DNA from: an uncultured Albidovulum sp. | GTDB lineage: Bacteria; Pseudomonadota; Alphaproteobacteria; Rhodobacterales; Rhodobacteraceae | Reading direction: 5' to 3' | Assembly: GCA_913064775.1 (NCBI GenBank) | Contig: CAJYAD010000020.1 | Coordinates: 1 to 64,000, forward strand | Length of the DNA stretch: 64,000 bases | Shown: piece by piece, positions 47,310 to 56,162 of the stretch | Layout of the letters: each line of letters begins with the position of its first letter | Position numbering within the stretch: position 1 is the first letter of the stretch | Notes under the pieces: model-generated | What the model saw: only the letters and a program-made list of their open reading frames with translations | Database searches by the model: none | What the model was told of the DNA's origin: nothing | Translations under genes and position numbers: made by a program

Positions 47310-47575
47310 CAACCCAGGCGCATACTGGCACCCCCGCAGCCCTTACCCGCGACATCGAACGCCGGTATCAGGCCCGGCACCGACAGCCGCCGCCCGAACC
47401 CGCGCGGCCGGCCCGAGCGACGGAAGGCCACTTGAAGACAGAGGCGTTGATCGCTCTTGCGAGGATCCGCCGCCGAGGCGGGCGGGGAATTGCGCAACCG
47501 CTCGCCGCGATGCCAGGGCTGACCGGTGATCTGGTGTTGCCGGGGCATAGCTGCCGGACAGGGGTGTCGCTTTGA
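47306..47575 (+). pseudogene. Possible truncated hemerythrin/RIC-like gene
   Basis: An 89-codon frame starting GTG at 47306, overlapping the globin stop (GTGA). Its first 45 codons (PAALTRDIERRYQARHRQ...RPARATEGH) resemble the first helix of hemerythrin/RIC iron-sulfur repair proteins that follow group III globins in related genomes. The rest has no hemerythrin His pattern and the frame is about half the usual length. Either a decayed gene or a new small protein; the resemblance is by eye. Confidence 0.45.
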
Positions 47576-47624
47576 CTGTTCAGCCAATGATGGGCAAGCA
47601 AGGCCCGAACCGGAGGATCGCGCA

Positions 47625-48833
47625 ATGACGACGACCGATCGGATGCGCGCCTGGCATGGTCCCGCGCTCTTTCGCCACGGCTTCCGGCCGTTCTTTCTGG
47701 GGGCGACGCTGTGGGCGGCGATTGCGATGGTGCTCTGGATTCCGATGCTGACCGGGCGGCTTGATCTTCCCACCGCCTTCGATCCTGTCTCATGGCATGC
47801 GCATGCCTTTCTGTTCGGCTATCTCAGCGCGGTGATCGCGGGGTTCCTGACCACGGCGGTGCCGAACTGGACCGGACGGATGCCGATTGTCGGGGGACCG
47901 CTGGCGCTGCTGTTCGGGATCTGGGTGGCGGGACGGCTGGCGGTTGCGGTGTCGGCAGAGTTGCCCATGGGGCTGGCCGCAGCGATCGACCTGGCCTTCC
48001 CGGTGATCTTCACCCTTGCCATCGCGCGCGAGATCGTCGCCGGGAAGAACTGGCGCAACCTTCCGGTGCTGGCGCTGCTAAGCGTGTTCACCCTGGCCGA
48101 CGGGCTGTTTCATTGCGAAGCCGCGCAGGGCGACTATGCCGCCGAAGGCTATGGCTTGCGCCTCGGGGTCGGGGCTGCGGTGCTGCTGGTCGCGCTGATT
48201 GGCGGGCGGATCGTGCCGTCCTTCACCCGCAACTGGCTGGTGCAGCGCGGCGAAAGCCGGTTGCCGGCGCCGCCGATGCAGCGCTTCGACAAGCTTGTCT
48301 TGATCGTGCTGCTGGTGGCGCTTCTTTTGTGGCTGGCCGCGCCGCATGCCGCGGTCACCGGCGCGGTCCTGCTGCTGACGGGCGCGCTGCATCTGGTCCG
48401 GCTTGCGCGTTGGCGGGGGCGCTTGACCCTGGCCGAGCCGCTGGTCGCGGTGCTGCATGTCGCCTATGCGTTCCTGCCGCTCGGCGCGCTGGCGACCGGG
48501 GCCGAGATCCTGTCGCCGGGCCTCTTTGGCACAGGCGCCACGCATCTGTGGATGGCCGGCCTGATCGGGCTGATGACCCTGGCGGTGATGACCCGCGCGA
48601 CCCTGGGCCATACCGGGCAGCCGCTGGTGGCTGGCCCGGGCACGGTTGCGATCTACCTTGCCTTGGTTGTAGCTGTCCTGGCGCGGTTCTTGGCGGGGGC
48701 CCTGCCGCAATTTGCGGCCCCGCTTTACGATCTGGCCGGGCTTGGCTGGATTGGCGCTTTCGGAGGGTTCGCGGTGATCTACGGCCCCTGCCTGATGCGC
48801 GCGAAAACCGGCAAGAAACGACCGAGCCACTAG
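47625..48833 (+). CDS. nnrS: NnrS family haem-copper membrane protein
   Basis: 402 aa with about twelve hydrophobic helices. Conserved His: FRHGFRPFFLGA at the start, SWHAHAFLFGYLSAVIAGFLTTAVPNWTG, and LMTLAVMTRATLGHTGQPL near the end. NnrS proteins protect against nitrosative stress and are controlled by NO regulators. Start ATG at 47625 with CGGAGG at 47611-47616. Confidence 0.95.
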   Translation: MTTTDRMRAWHGPALFRHGFRPFFLGATLWAAIAMVLWIPMLTGRLDLPTAFDPVSWHAHAFLFGYLSAVIAGFLTTAVPNWTGRMPIVGGPLALLFGIWVAGRLAVAVSAELPMGLAAAIDLAFPVIFTLAIAREIVAGKNWRNLPVLALLSVFTLADGLFHCEAAQGDYAAEGYGLRLGVGAAVLLVALIGGRIVPSFTRNWLVQRGESRLPAPPMQRFDKLVLIVLLVALLLWLAAPHAAVTGAVLLLTGALHLVRLARWRGRLTLAEPLVAVLHVAYAFLPLGALATGAEILSPGLFGTGATHLWMAGLIGLMTLAVMTRATLGHTGQPLVAGPGTVAIYLALVVAVLARFLAGALPQFAAPLYDLAGLGWIGAFGGFAVIYGPCLMRAKTGKKRPSH

Positions 48834-48899
48834 AAGGATAAGCTGATGTCCCCCTGCCTTTGCATTCCCGTGGCACGCCGCCACGCCCCGAGCTGACCG

Positions 48900-49571
48900 A
48901 TGGGCTGGGGCGCGTTCATCGCGGCGTATATCGCCTTCTTCGTCAGCCATTCGGTGCCGATGCGGCCCGCGATCCGGGCGCGATTGACCTCGGCGCTGGG
49001 GCGGCGCGGCTTCCTGCTGAGCTATTCGTCGCTGTCGCTGTCGGTGCTGGTCTGGCTGATCGTCGCGGCGGGGCGGGCACCTACTGTGGTGCTCTGGGAC
49101 TGGGCCCCCTGGCAATCATGGACGACGCTGACGATCATGCTGGCGGTCTGCCTGATTGCCGCCTTCGCCTTGGGAGTGCCCAATCCGCTGTCCTTCGGTG
49201 GCGTGAACAATGCCCGTTTCGACCCGCATGCGCCGGGGGTGGTGCGCTTCTTTCGGCATCCGCTGCTGGTGGTACTGGGGCTTTGGGCCTTCGGGCACAT
49301 GATCCCCAACGGCGATCTTGCCCATTTCATCCTGTTCGGAAGTTTCGCGGTCTTCGCGGCGTTTGGCGGGCGGATTGTCGATCGGCGCAAGCGGCGTGAA
49401 CTGGGTGAGGACTGGGCCCGCCTCATCGCCGAGATCCGCACCGTGCCGCTGTTCACTGCGCCCCGGCACCCCGTGGCATGGGGATTGCGGGTCATCGCGG
49501 GCATCGCTCTTTACGCCTTGCTCCTTTGGCTTCATCCGATCGTGATCGGGGTCAAGCCGGTGCCTGCCTGA
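48900..49571 (+). CDS. nnrU: NnrU family membrane protein
   Basis: 223 aa with about six helices: GWGAFIAAYIAFFVSHSVPMRPAIR, RRGFLLSYSSLSLSVLVWLIVAA, RHPLLVVLGLWAFGHMIPNGDLAHFILFG. NnrU belongs to the NO-response group along with NnrS and is related to isoprenoid methyltransferase-like membrane proteins. No clear RBS before 48900; a 16-codon frame with its own RBS (AAGGATA, ATG at 48846, stop at 48896) precedes it and may couple translation. Confidence 0.92.
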   Translation: MGWGAFIAAYIAFFVSHSVPMRPAIRARLTSALGRRGFLLSYSSLSLSVLVWLIVAAGRAPTVVLWDWAPWQSWTTLTIMLAVCLIAAFALGVPNPLSFGGVNNARFDPHAPGVVRFFRHPLLVVLGLWAFGHMIPNGDLAHFILFGSFAVFAAFGGRIVDRRKRRELGEDWARLIAEIRTVPLFTAPRHPVAWGLRVIAGIALYALLLWLHPIVIGVKPVPA

Positions 49572-49650
49572 ACCTGCGCCGCGCAGCGCGGATGGGGCGG
49601 AGGGCGTTGAACGGGGCGCCGAGAACGGCAAAGGGGCATGGGGTTCGCCC

Positions 49651-50535
49651 TTACTTGATACCGGCACGCATGAAGCTTTGCACGAATTGCCGCTGGAACA
49701 ACAAAAAGCCGATCAGCAGCGGCGCCGAGGTCATCAGCGTCGCGGCATTGATCACCGACCATTGCACGCCGCTGTCGGGAGAGGCGAAGATCGACAAACC
49801 CACCGTCAGCGGCCGTGACGAGACCGAGTTGGTGACGATCAGCGGCCAGATGAAATCATTCCAATGGGCCGAGACCGAGACCAGCCCGAAGGCCAGATAG
49901 GTGGGTTTCGCCAGCGGCACATAGACCCGCCAGATCAGGCCCAGCAGGCTGACACCCTCGATCCGGGCGGCTTCGTCCAGCTCTCGCGGGATGGTCATGA
50001 AGGTCTGGCGCAGTAGGAAGATGCCAAAGCCCGAGGCCATATAGGGAAGCCCGATGGCGGCGATCGTGTCGACCAGCCCCAGCATCCGCATGGTGCGATA
50101 GTTTTCCACCAGCAGGATGTCGGGCATCACCATCATCTGCACCAGCACCAGCCCGAACAGGATGCCGCGCCCGGCAAATCGCAGCCGTGCGAAGGCGAAG
50201 GCGGCCAACGTGCCGACGACCAGTTGCACCGACAGGATCGAGGTGACGAGGATCACGGTGTTGAGGAAATAGCGCGCGAAGGGCGCCTGTTTCCAGGCGA
50301 GCGGGAAGTTTTCCAGCGACAGCGGCGCCAGCAGGTCAAAGCGGGTCTCATAGGCCGAGGGGTGGAACGCGGTCCAGGCGGCGTAGAGCAGCGGCGCGAT
50401 CCAGAGGAGGCCCAGCATCCAGGCGCCGGCGCTCATCAGCACCCGGTCAAGGCGCGGCCAGACACCGGGGGTGGCCGAAACGGGGGCGGCGGCGGTGGCC
50501 GAGGTTGGGGCAGAGGCTGGGGCGGCGAAGGTCAT
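49651..50535 (-). CDS. ABC transporter permease, UgpE-like (system 1)
   Basis: 294 aa, six helices. EAA loop for ATPase contact: LDEAARIEGVSLLGLIWRVYVPLAKP. The C-terminus (LLFQRQFVQSFMRAGIK) is typical of the MalG/UgpE class. Its start overlaps the stop of the UgpA-like gene. Last gene of the minus-strand Ugp-like operon. Confidence 0.93.
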   Translation of the reverse strand: MTFAAPASAPTSATAAAPVSATPGVWPRLDRVLMSAGAWMLGLLWIAPLLYAAWTAFHPSAYETRFDLLAPLSLENFPLAWKQAPFARYFLNTVILVTSILSVQLVVGTLAAFAFARLRFAGRGILFGLVLVQMMVMPDILLVENYRTMRMLGLVDTIAAIGLPYMASGFGIFLLRQTFMTIPRELDEAARIEGVSLLGLIWRVYVPLAKPTYLAFGLVSVSAHWNDFIWPLIVTNSVSSRPLTVGLSIFASPDSGVQWSVINAATLMTSAPLLIGFLLFQRQFVQSFMRAGIK

Positions 50536-51401
50536 CTGTAATGCACCTTGCGGTCGAGCAGGAAGAACTGGCCGATGGCGATCGCGACCAGGATCGCCAG
50601 CATCACCACGGTCAGGGTCGCGGCATAGGCCGTATCCCAGAACTGAAAGCCGACCTGATAGATGTAGTAAAACAGCAGGGTCGAGGCGTTGTCCGGCCCG
50701 CCTTGCGTCATCACGAAGACCTGGTCGACCAGCCGGAAGGCATTGATCACCGCATTGACCGAGATGAACAGCGTCGTCGGCATGATCAGCGGCAGCGTCA
50801 CCCGGCGAAACACATGCCAGGAAGAGGCGCCTTCCAGCCGGGCGGCCTCGATCAGGCTGGGTGGGATGGTCTGCAGCGCGGCCAGGTAGAAGATCATGAA
50901 AAACCCCGCCTCCTTCCAGACCGACACGGCGGCCACGGCGTAAAGCGCGGTCGCGCCCTGGCCGAGGAAGTTCATGTTGGGCAGGCCGAAAAGCGCGCCG
51001 ATCTGGTTCAGCAGGCCAAAGCCCGGCGTGTAGAAGAAGATCCAGATATTGGCGACGGCGATCAGCGGCAGCACGGTCGGGGTGAAGAAGGCCATGCGCA
51101 GAAAGCCGCGCCCGCCGATCCGCCCCCGCACCAGCAGCGCCATCGCCAGCGCGATGCCCATCGACAGCGGAATGGTGATCGCGGCGTAGAGCAGGTTGTT
51201 GCGCATCGCCTGCCAGAAGGTCGGATCGGCGATCAGATTGCGGTAATTGCCAAGGCCGACGAAATGCGAAGGCCGCATCCCCCGCGCCGTCGAGAAGAAG
51301 GAATTCACCACCGTCTCGATCGCCGGGATATGGGTGAAGCTTGCCAGCAGCACCGCGGCGGGCAGCAGCAGCAGCCAGGCATGAAGGGTTTCGCGGCGCA
51401 T
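50532..51401 (-). CDS. ABC transporter permease, UgpA-like (system 1)
   Basis: 289 aa, six helices, with the EAA loop LIEAARLEGASSWHVFRRVTLPLIMP and TQGGPDNASTLLFYYIYQVGFQFWD, typical of MalF/UgpA class permeases. Four-base overlap with the UgpE-like gene downstream. Confidence 0.93.
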   Translation of the reverse strand: MRRETLHAWLLLLPAAVLLASFTHIPAIETVVNSFFSTARGMRPSHFVGLGNYRNLIADPTFWQAMRNNLLYAAITIPLSMGIALAMALLVRGRIGGRGFLRMAFFTPTVLPLIAVANIWIFFYTPGFGLLNQIGALFGLPNMNFLGQGATALYAVAAVSVWKEAGFFMIFYLAALQTIPPSLIEAARLEGASSWHVFRRVTLPLIMPTTLFISVNAVINAFRLVDQVFVMTQGGPDNASTLLFYYIYQVGFQFWDTAYAATLTVVMLAILVAIAIGQFFLLDRKVHYR

Positions 51402-51420
51402 CTTGGGCCTTTGTCGAAAG

Positions 51421-51444
51421 GGGGGGCGGGTTGGCCAGCCCCCC
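51421..51444. other. Stem-loop between binding-protein and permease genes (system 1)
   Basis: GGGGGGC (51421-51427) pairs with GCCCCCC (51438-51444) in the 54-base gap. Hairpins at this place in ABC operons commonly protect or attenuate the mRNA so that the binding protein is made in excess over the permeases. Confidence 0.55.
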
Positions 51445-51455
51445 GGGGTGCGGTG

Positions 51456-52745
51456 TTACTGCTGATAGGGGCGCAGCACCGCGTCGGCCTGGGCCTGGGC
51501 CTGCTTCAGCGCCGGGGCGGGCTGCTTCTGGCCTGACATGATCGCCTCAAGCGCGTTGTTGAGGATCTGGGTGACCCGCGCGTTCTGATAGACGGTCAGC
51601 TCGGGGCCCGCGTATTTCAGCTGCTCACGCGCGACCAGGGCGCCGGGCACCTTCTTGACATAGGCCTTCAGCGCCGGGGTGTCCCAATCGGCCGGGCGCG
51701 GGGCGACATAGCCGGTGGCCATGGTCCATTTCGCGGCCTGAGTGGGCGCGGTCATCCATTGCACGAATTTCACCGCGGCCTGCTTCTGTTCGGCGGTGGA
51801 TTTCTTGAACAGATACCAGTTGCCGCCACCAGTGGGCGCGCCGAAATGCTTGTCGGCCGGCAGAAAGCCCACGCCGAAGGGGAAGGGCGCGTTCTTGGTG
51901 ATGTTGGTCAGGTTGCCGGTGGTCGTCCAGATGATCGCGGCGTTGCCGGTGAAGAAGGCCTTGGGCGTCGTGCCCCAGTCCAGCGTGCCCGGCTCCATCA
52001 CCTTGTATCTGGTGGTCAGGTCCAGCATGAACTGCGCCGCTTTCACCGCCGCGGGGCTGTCGAAATTGACCTGGGTGCCGTCCTTCGATGCCAGCGTCAC
52101 GCCCGCCGGGATCGCGAGCCCCTGATAGAGCCAGTAGGGAAAGCCCGCCGTCGGGATCCGCACGCCCCATTGGGTGACCTTGCCGTCGGCGTTGCGGACC
52201 GTCAGCTTCTGCGCGTCGGTGACCAGTTCACCCCAGGTCTTCGGCGGCTGGTTCGGGTCCAGCCCGGCCTTCTTGAAGGCGTCCTTGTTCCAGTACATCA
52301 CCGGAGTCGAGCGCTGGAACGGAATGCCCCAGGTCTTGCCGAAGGCCTGGCTGTTGGCCATGAACGCCGGGTAGAAGCCGCCGAACCAGGCCTTGGCCTC
52401 TTGCTTCGACACATAGCCGTCGAAGGGCACGACGATGTTCTCGTCGATCAGGTTGAACATCTCGGCCGCGCCGATCACCGCCAGCTGCGGCGGGTTGCCG
52501 CCGCGCGCCGCGGTGATCGCCTTGGCCACGGTCTCGGTGTAGCTGCCGGTGTAGACCGGCTTGATATGCACGTCGGGATGTGCGGCCTCATAGGTCTTGG
52601 TCAGGGATTCGATCGTCTGCGCGGCCGAACCGCCCACCGCGACCGGAAAGTAGAATTGCAGATCGACGGCCAGCGCCGGCGTGGCGGCCGTGGCGGCCAG
52701 CACCGCCGCGCCGCCGATCATCTTGGACAGGCTGGTGAATTTCAT
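51456..52745 (-). CDS. UgpB-like solute-binding protein (system 1)
   Basis: 429 aa. Sec signal MKFTSLSKMIGGAAVLAATAATPALA, then VDLQFYFPVAVGGSAAQTIESLTKTYEAAHPDVHIKPVYTGSYTETV. IPFQRSTPVMYWNKDAFKKAGLDPNQPPKTW closely follows the E. coli UgpB segment with the same function. It would bind glycerol-3-phosphate or glycerophosphodiesters in the periplasm. Paralogous to the protein encoded at 57000. Confidence 0.9.
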   Translation of the reverse strand: MKFTSLSKMIGGAAVLAATAATPALAVDLQFYFPVAVGGSAAQTIESLTKTYEAAHPDVHIKPVYTGSYTETVAKAITAARGGNPPQLAVIGAAEMFNLIDENIVVPFDGYVSKQEAKAWFGGFYPAFMANSQAFGKTWGIPFQRSTPVMYWNKDAFKKAGLDPNQPPKTWGELVTDAQKLTVRNADGKVTQWGVRIPTAGFPYWLYQGLAIPAGVTLASKDGTQVNFDSPAAVKAAQFMLDLTTRYKVMEPGTLDWGTTPKAFFTGNAAIIWTTTGNLTNITKNAPFPFGVGFLPADKHFGAPTGGGNWYLFKKSTAEQKQAAVKFVQWMTAPTQAAKWTMATGYVAPRPADWDTPALKAYVKKVPGALVAREQLKYAGPELTVYQNARVTQILNNALEAIMSGQKQPAPALKQAQAQADAVLRPYQQ

Positions 52746-52784
52746 CGAAGGGATCCTTTGCAGGTCTGTGGGAAGGGACAGGTG

Positions 52785-53891
52785 TCACCCGGCGGCGCGA
52801 TGCCCGGGCGCGGTGGCAGCCGGCGCCGCGGTCAGGGCGCGGCCGGATTTCGGATCAAACAGATGCAGCGCGGCAGGGGCCCAGCGGATGTGCAGCTCGG
52901 GGCCCTCGGGCAGGCCAAGCCGCGCCGGCCGGCGCAGGATCAGCCTGGCGGTTGCCGCCGTGCCCGCCATGACCGAGACCAGTATGTCCGCCCCGAGGTA
53001 TTCATGGCCGGTAAGCCGCACCGGAAGGCCGTCGCCGTCATCGGCGATCTCGATCTCTTCCGGGCGCAGGCCCGCGATGGTGCCGGGCGGCGCCGCGATC
53101 CGCAGGTCCGCCGCATCGACAAGGTTCATCGGCGGGCTGCCGATGAAACGCGCGGCAAAAGGGGTCGCGGGGCGCGAATAGATCTCTTCTGGGGTGCCGG
53201 ATTGTTCGATCTGGCCGGCGTTCAGCAGGATGATCCGGTCGGCCATGGTCATCGCTTCGACCTGATCATGGGTGACATAGATCAGCGTCAGCCCCAGCCG
53301 ACGCTGCAACGCGCGGATCTCGACCCGCATCTCGGCCCGCAGCTTGGCGTCAAGGTTCGACAGCGGCTCGTCCATCAGCAGCACGGGGCGGCCCGAGATG
53401 ACGGCCCGCGCCAGCGCCACCCGCTGCTGCTGGCCGCCCGACAACTGCGCGGGCTTGCGCGCAAGCAGCGCAGCAAGGCCCATCATCCGCGCGACCCCGT
53501 CCAGCCTTTGCGCCTGTTCGGCCTTCGGGGTGCGGCGCACGTTCAGGCCGAAGGTGATGTTGTCGGCCACGTCAAGATGCGGAAACAGCGCGTAATTCTG
53601 GAACACCATCGCGATGTTGCGCTGAGAGGAGGGCAGCGCAGTGATGTCGCGTCCGTCCAGGGTGATCCGCCCGCCGGTCGGCGTCTCGAAGCCCGCGATC
53701 ATGCGCAAGAGCGTGGACTTGCCGCAGCCCGATGGCCCGAGCAGAACGGTGAACTCTCCGCCGCGGATCTCGCAGCCAAGGGTTTCGATGGCACGCTGGG
53801 TGCCGTAATCCTTGCAAAGATCGTGCAGGACCACACCGGGGGCAACCGCGACCGGCTGTACCGAAAGGGAAGGGGGGGTGGCTTGCTTCAT
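52785..53891 (-). CDS. UgpC/MalK-like ABC ATPase (system 1)
   Basis: 368 aa. Walker A GPSGCGKSTLLR, signature LSGGQQQRVALARA, Walker B VLLMDEPLSNLDAKLR, H-loop THDQVEAMTMAD, and the C-terminal TOBE domain of CUT1 ATPases (GIRPEEIEI-like stretch AGLRPEEIEIADDGDG). Drives import through the UgpAE-like permeases downstream on the same strand. Confidence 0.95.
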   Translation of the reverse strand: MKQATPPSLSVQPVAVAPGVVLHDLCKDYGTQRAIETLGCEIRGGEFTVLLGPSGCGKSTLLRMIAGFETPTGGRITLDGRDITALPSSQRNIAMVFQNYALFPHLDVADNITFGLNVRRTPKAEQAQRLDGVARMMGLAALLARKPAQLSGGQQQRVALARAVISGRPVLLMDEPLSNLDAKLRAEMRVEIRALQRRLGLTLIYVTHDQVEAMTMADRIILLNAGQIEQSGTPEEIYSRPATPFAARFIGSPPMNLVDAADLRIAAPPGTIAGLRPEEIEIADDGDGLPVRLTGHEYLGADILVSVMAGTAATARLILRRPARLGLPEGPELHIRWAPAALHLFDPKSGRALTAAPAATAPGHRAAG

Positions 53892-54039
53892 GAACAGCGG
53901 ATTTACCCGCGCTCCGTGTCGTGCAGATCAAGCTCTTGCAAAACTTTGATGACTGCGGCGCCATGCGGGGCAAGCATGACCCGGCGCCCGGTTTGCCGTG
54001 GACCCCGCCTGCAATGATGCGGCGCCCGGGGGCCTGACC

Positions 54040-55068
54040 CTAGGCGATCCTGCGCCCGTCCGCGCCGAAATGGTGAAGATGCGCGGGGGGCGCAAGCAGC
54101 GGCAGTTGGTCCCCCGCGCGCACGCCATTGCCCGCAGGCAGGCGGATCGTAAGATCCACCCCCTCGGCGGTGGTGGCCTGAATGAACGTGTCCGCGCCAT
54201 GTGGCTCTATCCGCCGGGCGGTGGCTTCGACCCCGGCGCCGGGGGCAAGCTTCAGATGCTCGGGGCGTATGCCAAGCGTCTCGCCCCGTGCAGGCGCCCC
54301 GGCGGCAAGCGATCCGGCGGTGGTGCTGGGGATCAGGTTCATCGGCGGCGCGCCGATGAACCGCGCGACGAAGGTCGAGGCGGGGCGGCGGTAGATCTCT
54401 TCGGGCGGGCCGATCTGTTCGACGCGGCCGCCGTTCAGCACCACCAGGATGTCGCCCATGGTCATCGCCTCGATCTGGTCGTGGGTGACGTAAAGCGCGG
54501 TGGCGCCGAGGCGGGCGTGCAGGGCCTTGATCTCGGCGCGCATCTCGGCGCGCAGCTGTGCGTCGAGGTTGGAAAGCGGCTCGTCGAACAGGAACACCTG
54601 CGGGTCGCGGACGATGGCGCGGCCCATGGCGACGCGCTGGCGCTGGCCGCCCGACAACTGGCGCGGCTTGCGGTCAAGCTGCGCTTCAAGCCGAAGAATG
54701 CGGGCGGTGTCGGCCACGCGGGCGGCGATGTCGGCGCGCGGGGTGCCGCGGATCTCCATCCCGAAGGCGATGTTGCGCGCCACGCTCAGATGCGGCAGCA
54801 GCGCGTAGTTCTGGAACACCATCGCCGCGCTGCGCGCCTTTGGCGGCAGCCGCGTCACGTCGCGCCCGCCGATCAGGATGCGGCCCGCATCGGCCGTCTC
54901 GAGCCCGGCGACAAGCCGCAGCAGCGTCGATTTTCCGCAGCCCGAGGGGCCGACGACGACGCAAAAGCCGCCATCGGGCACCGCCAGATCCAGCGCCTGA
55001 AGCACCGGCGTCTCGCCAAAGGATTTCCGCACGCCGTCAAGGGTCAAGTCAGCCATTCGCGCCTCCAT
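54040..55068 (-). CDS. UgpC/MalK-like ABC ATPase (system 2)
   Basis: 342 aa (or 338 from the ATG at 55056). Walker A GPSGCGKSTLLRLVAG, signature LSGGQRQRVAMGRA, Walker B VFLFDEPLSNLDAQLR, H-loop THDQIEAMTMGD, then TOBE domain. It is divergent from the second set of permeases and lies 148 bases upstream of the first ATPase on the same strand, so it may be co-transcribed with system 1 while serving system 2. Confidence 0.95.
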   Translation of the reverse strand: MEARMADLTLDGVRKSFGETPVLQALDLAVPDGGFCVVVGPSGCGKSTLLRLVAGLETADAGRILIGGRDVTRLPPKARSAAMVFQNYALLPHLSVARNIAFGMEIRGTPRADIAARVADTARILRLEAQLDRKPRQLSGGQRQRVAMGRAIVRDPQVFLFDEPLSNLDAQLRAEMRAEIKALHARLGATALYVTHDQIEAMTMGDILVVLNGGRVEQIGPPEEIYRRPASTFVARFIGAPPMNLIPSTTAGSLAAGAPARGETLGIRPEHLKLAPGAGVEATARRIEPHGADTFIQATTAEGVDLTIRLPAGNGVRAGDQLPLLAPPAHLHHFGADGRRIA

Positions 55069-55096
55069 GCTCGGGCTGTCTCATAGCGGCAGAAGG

Positions 55097-55143
55097 CGAC
55101 AGGCGGGTGACGATTTGCTGACGCCACCGTCACCCGCCTGTCG
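55097..55143. promoter_or_regulatory. 16-bp perfect inverted repeat between divergent Ugp-like operons
   Basis: CGACAGGCGGGTGACG (55097-55112) and CGTCACCCGCCTGTCG (55128-55143), 15-base spacer. It sits in the shared promoter region of the minus-strand ATPase gene and the plus-strand permease gene: a probable operator for a dimeric regulator, or a strong hairpin in either leader. Confidence 0.65.
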
Positions 55144-55229
55144 AAAAAGCTTCACCAGATTTCGGGGTTTCTGTCACGGGCGGCTGCTAGGCGGTGTTGG
55201 CTAGGGGCAATGCCCGAGGGGTGGGGCTG

Positions 55230-56162
55230 ATGACTGACGTGATGACGACGAATGACAGGGTCCTGCCGGTGCGGCGGGCCAGACGGCGCGGCGCGCGGGG
55301 CCGGGTGTTTCCCGCGCTGGCGCTGCTGGCACCGTCGCTGGTGTTCCTGATCCTGTTCACCTACTGGCCGATGCTGCAATCGCTGATCCAGTCGCTCAGC
55401 ATCCAGAGCTTCGGCTCGACGCAGACGACCTTTGGCTTTGGCAATTTCCAGCGTCTGTTCGCCGATCCCGGGTTCCGTCAGGCGGCGGTCAACAACGCGG
55501 TCTATGCGGCGGGCACGATCCTGCCGGCGATCGCGCTGGCGCTGGCGCTGGCGGTGGGGCTGCAAGAGGCCACGGGGCTGAACACCCTGCTGCGCGGGGT
55601 GGTGTTCTTTCCGGTGCTGATCCCGCTGGTGGCCGCCGCCGCGCTGTTCAGCTTTGTCTTCCTGCCCGGCGTCGGGCTGCTGGACTACTACCTTGCCAAG
55701 TTTGGCGCGTCGCAGACCAACTGGCTGGGCGATCCCTCGATCGCGCTCTGGTCGCTGATCGGGCTGACAGTTTGGAAGAACGCAGGCTATTACATGCTGT
55801 TCTTCCTGGCCGGGCTGCAGGCGATCCCCGAAGACCTGTATGAGGCCGCGCGGATGGAAGGCGCGGGGACGCTGGCGCGGTTCCGGCGGATCACGCTGCC
55901 GCTTCTGGGGCCGACGCTGGCCTTTGTCTTCGTCATCGCGCTGATCAATTCGGTCACCCAGATCGACCATGTCGTGCTGCTGACCCAGGGCGGGCCGTCG
56001 AACAGCACCAATCTGCTACTCTACTACATCTATCAGCAGGCGCATCAGAACTACGATTACGGGCTGGCCGCCGCCGCCACGGTGGTGACGCTGGCGATGC
56101 TGCTGTCGCTTTCGGTGATCTCGTTGAAATCGCTGGAACGGGGCGCGCATTATGAAAGCTGA
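55230..56162 (+). CDS. ABC transporter permease, UgpA-like (system 2)
   Basis: 310 aa, six helices plus an Arg-rich N-terminus. EAA loop LYEAARMEGAGTLARFRRITLPLLGP and TQGGPSNSTNLLLYYIYQQAHQNYDYG. Start ATG at 55230 follows GAGGGG. It overlaps the next permease gene by 11 bases. Confidence 0.93.
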   Translation: MTDVMTTNDRVLPVRRARRRGARGRVFPALALLAPSLVFLILFTYWPMLQSLIQSLSIQSFGSTQTTFGFGNFQRLFADPGFRQAAVNNAVYAAGTILPAIALALALAVGLQEATGLNTLLRGVVFFPVLIPLVAAAALFSFVFLPGVGLLDYYLAKFGASQTNWLGDPSIALWSLIGLTVWKNAGYYMLFFLAGLQAIPEDLYEAARMEGAGTLARFRRITLPLLGPTLAFVFVIALINSVTQIDHVVLLTQGGPSNSTNLLLYYIYQQAHQNYDYGLAAAATVVTLAMLLSLSVISLKSLERGAHYES

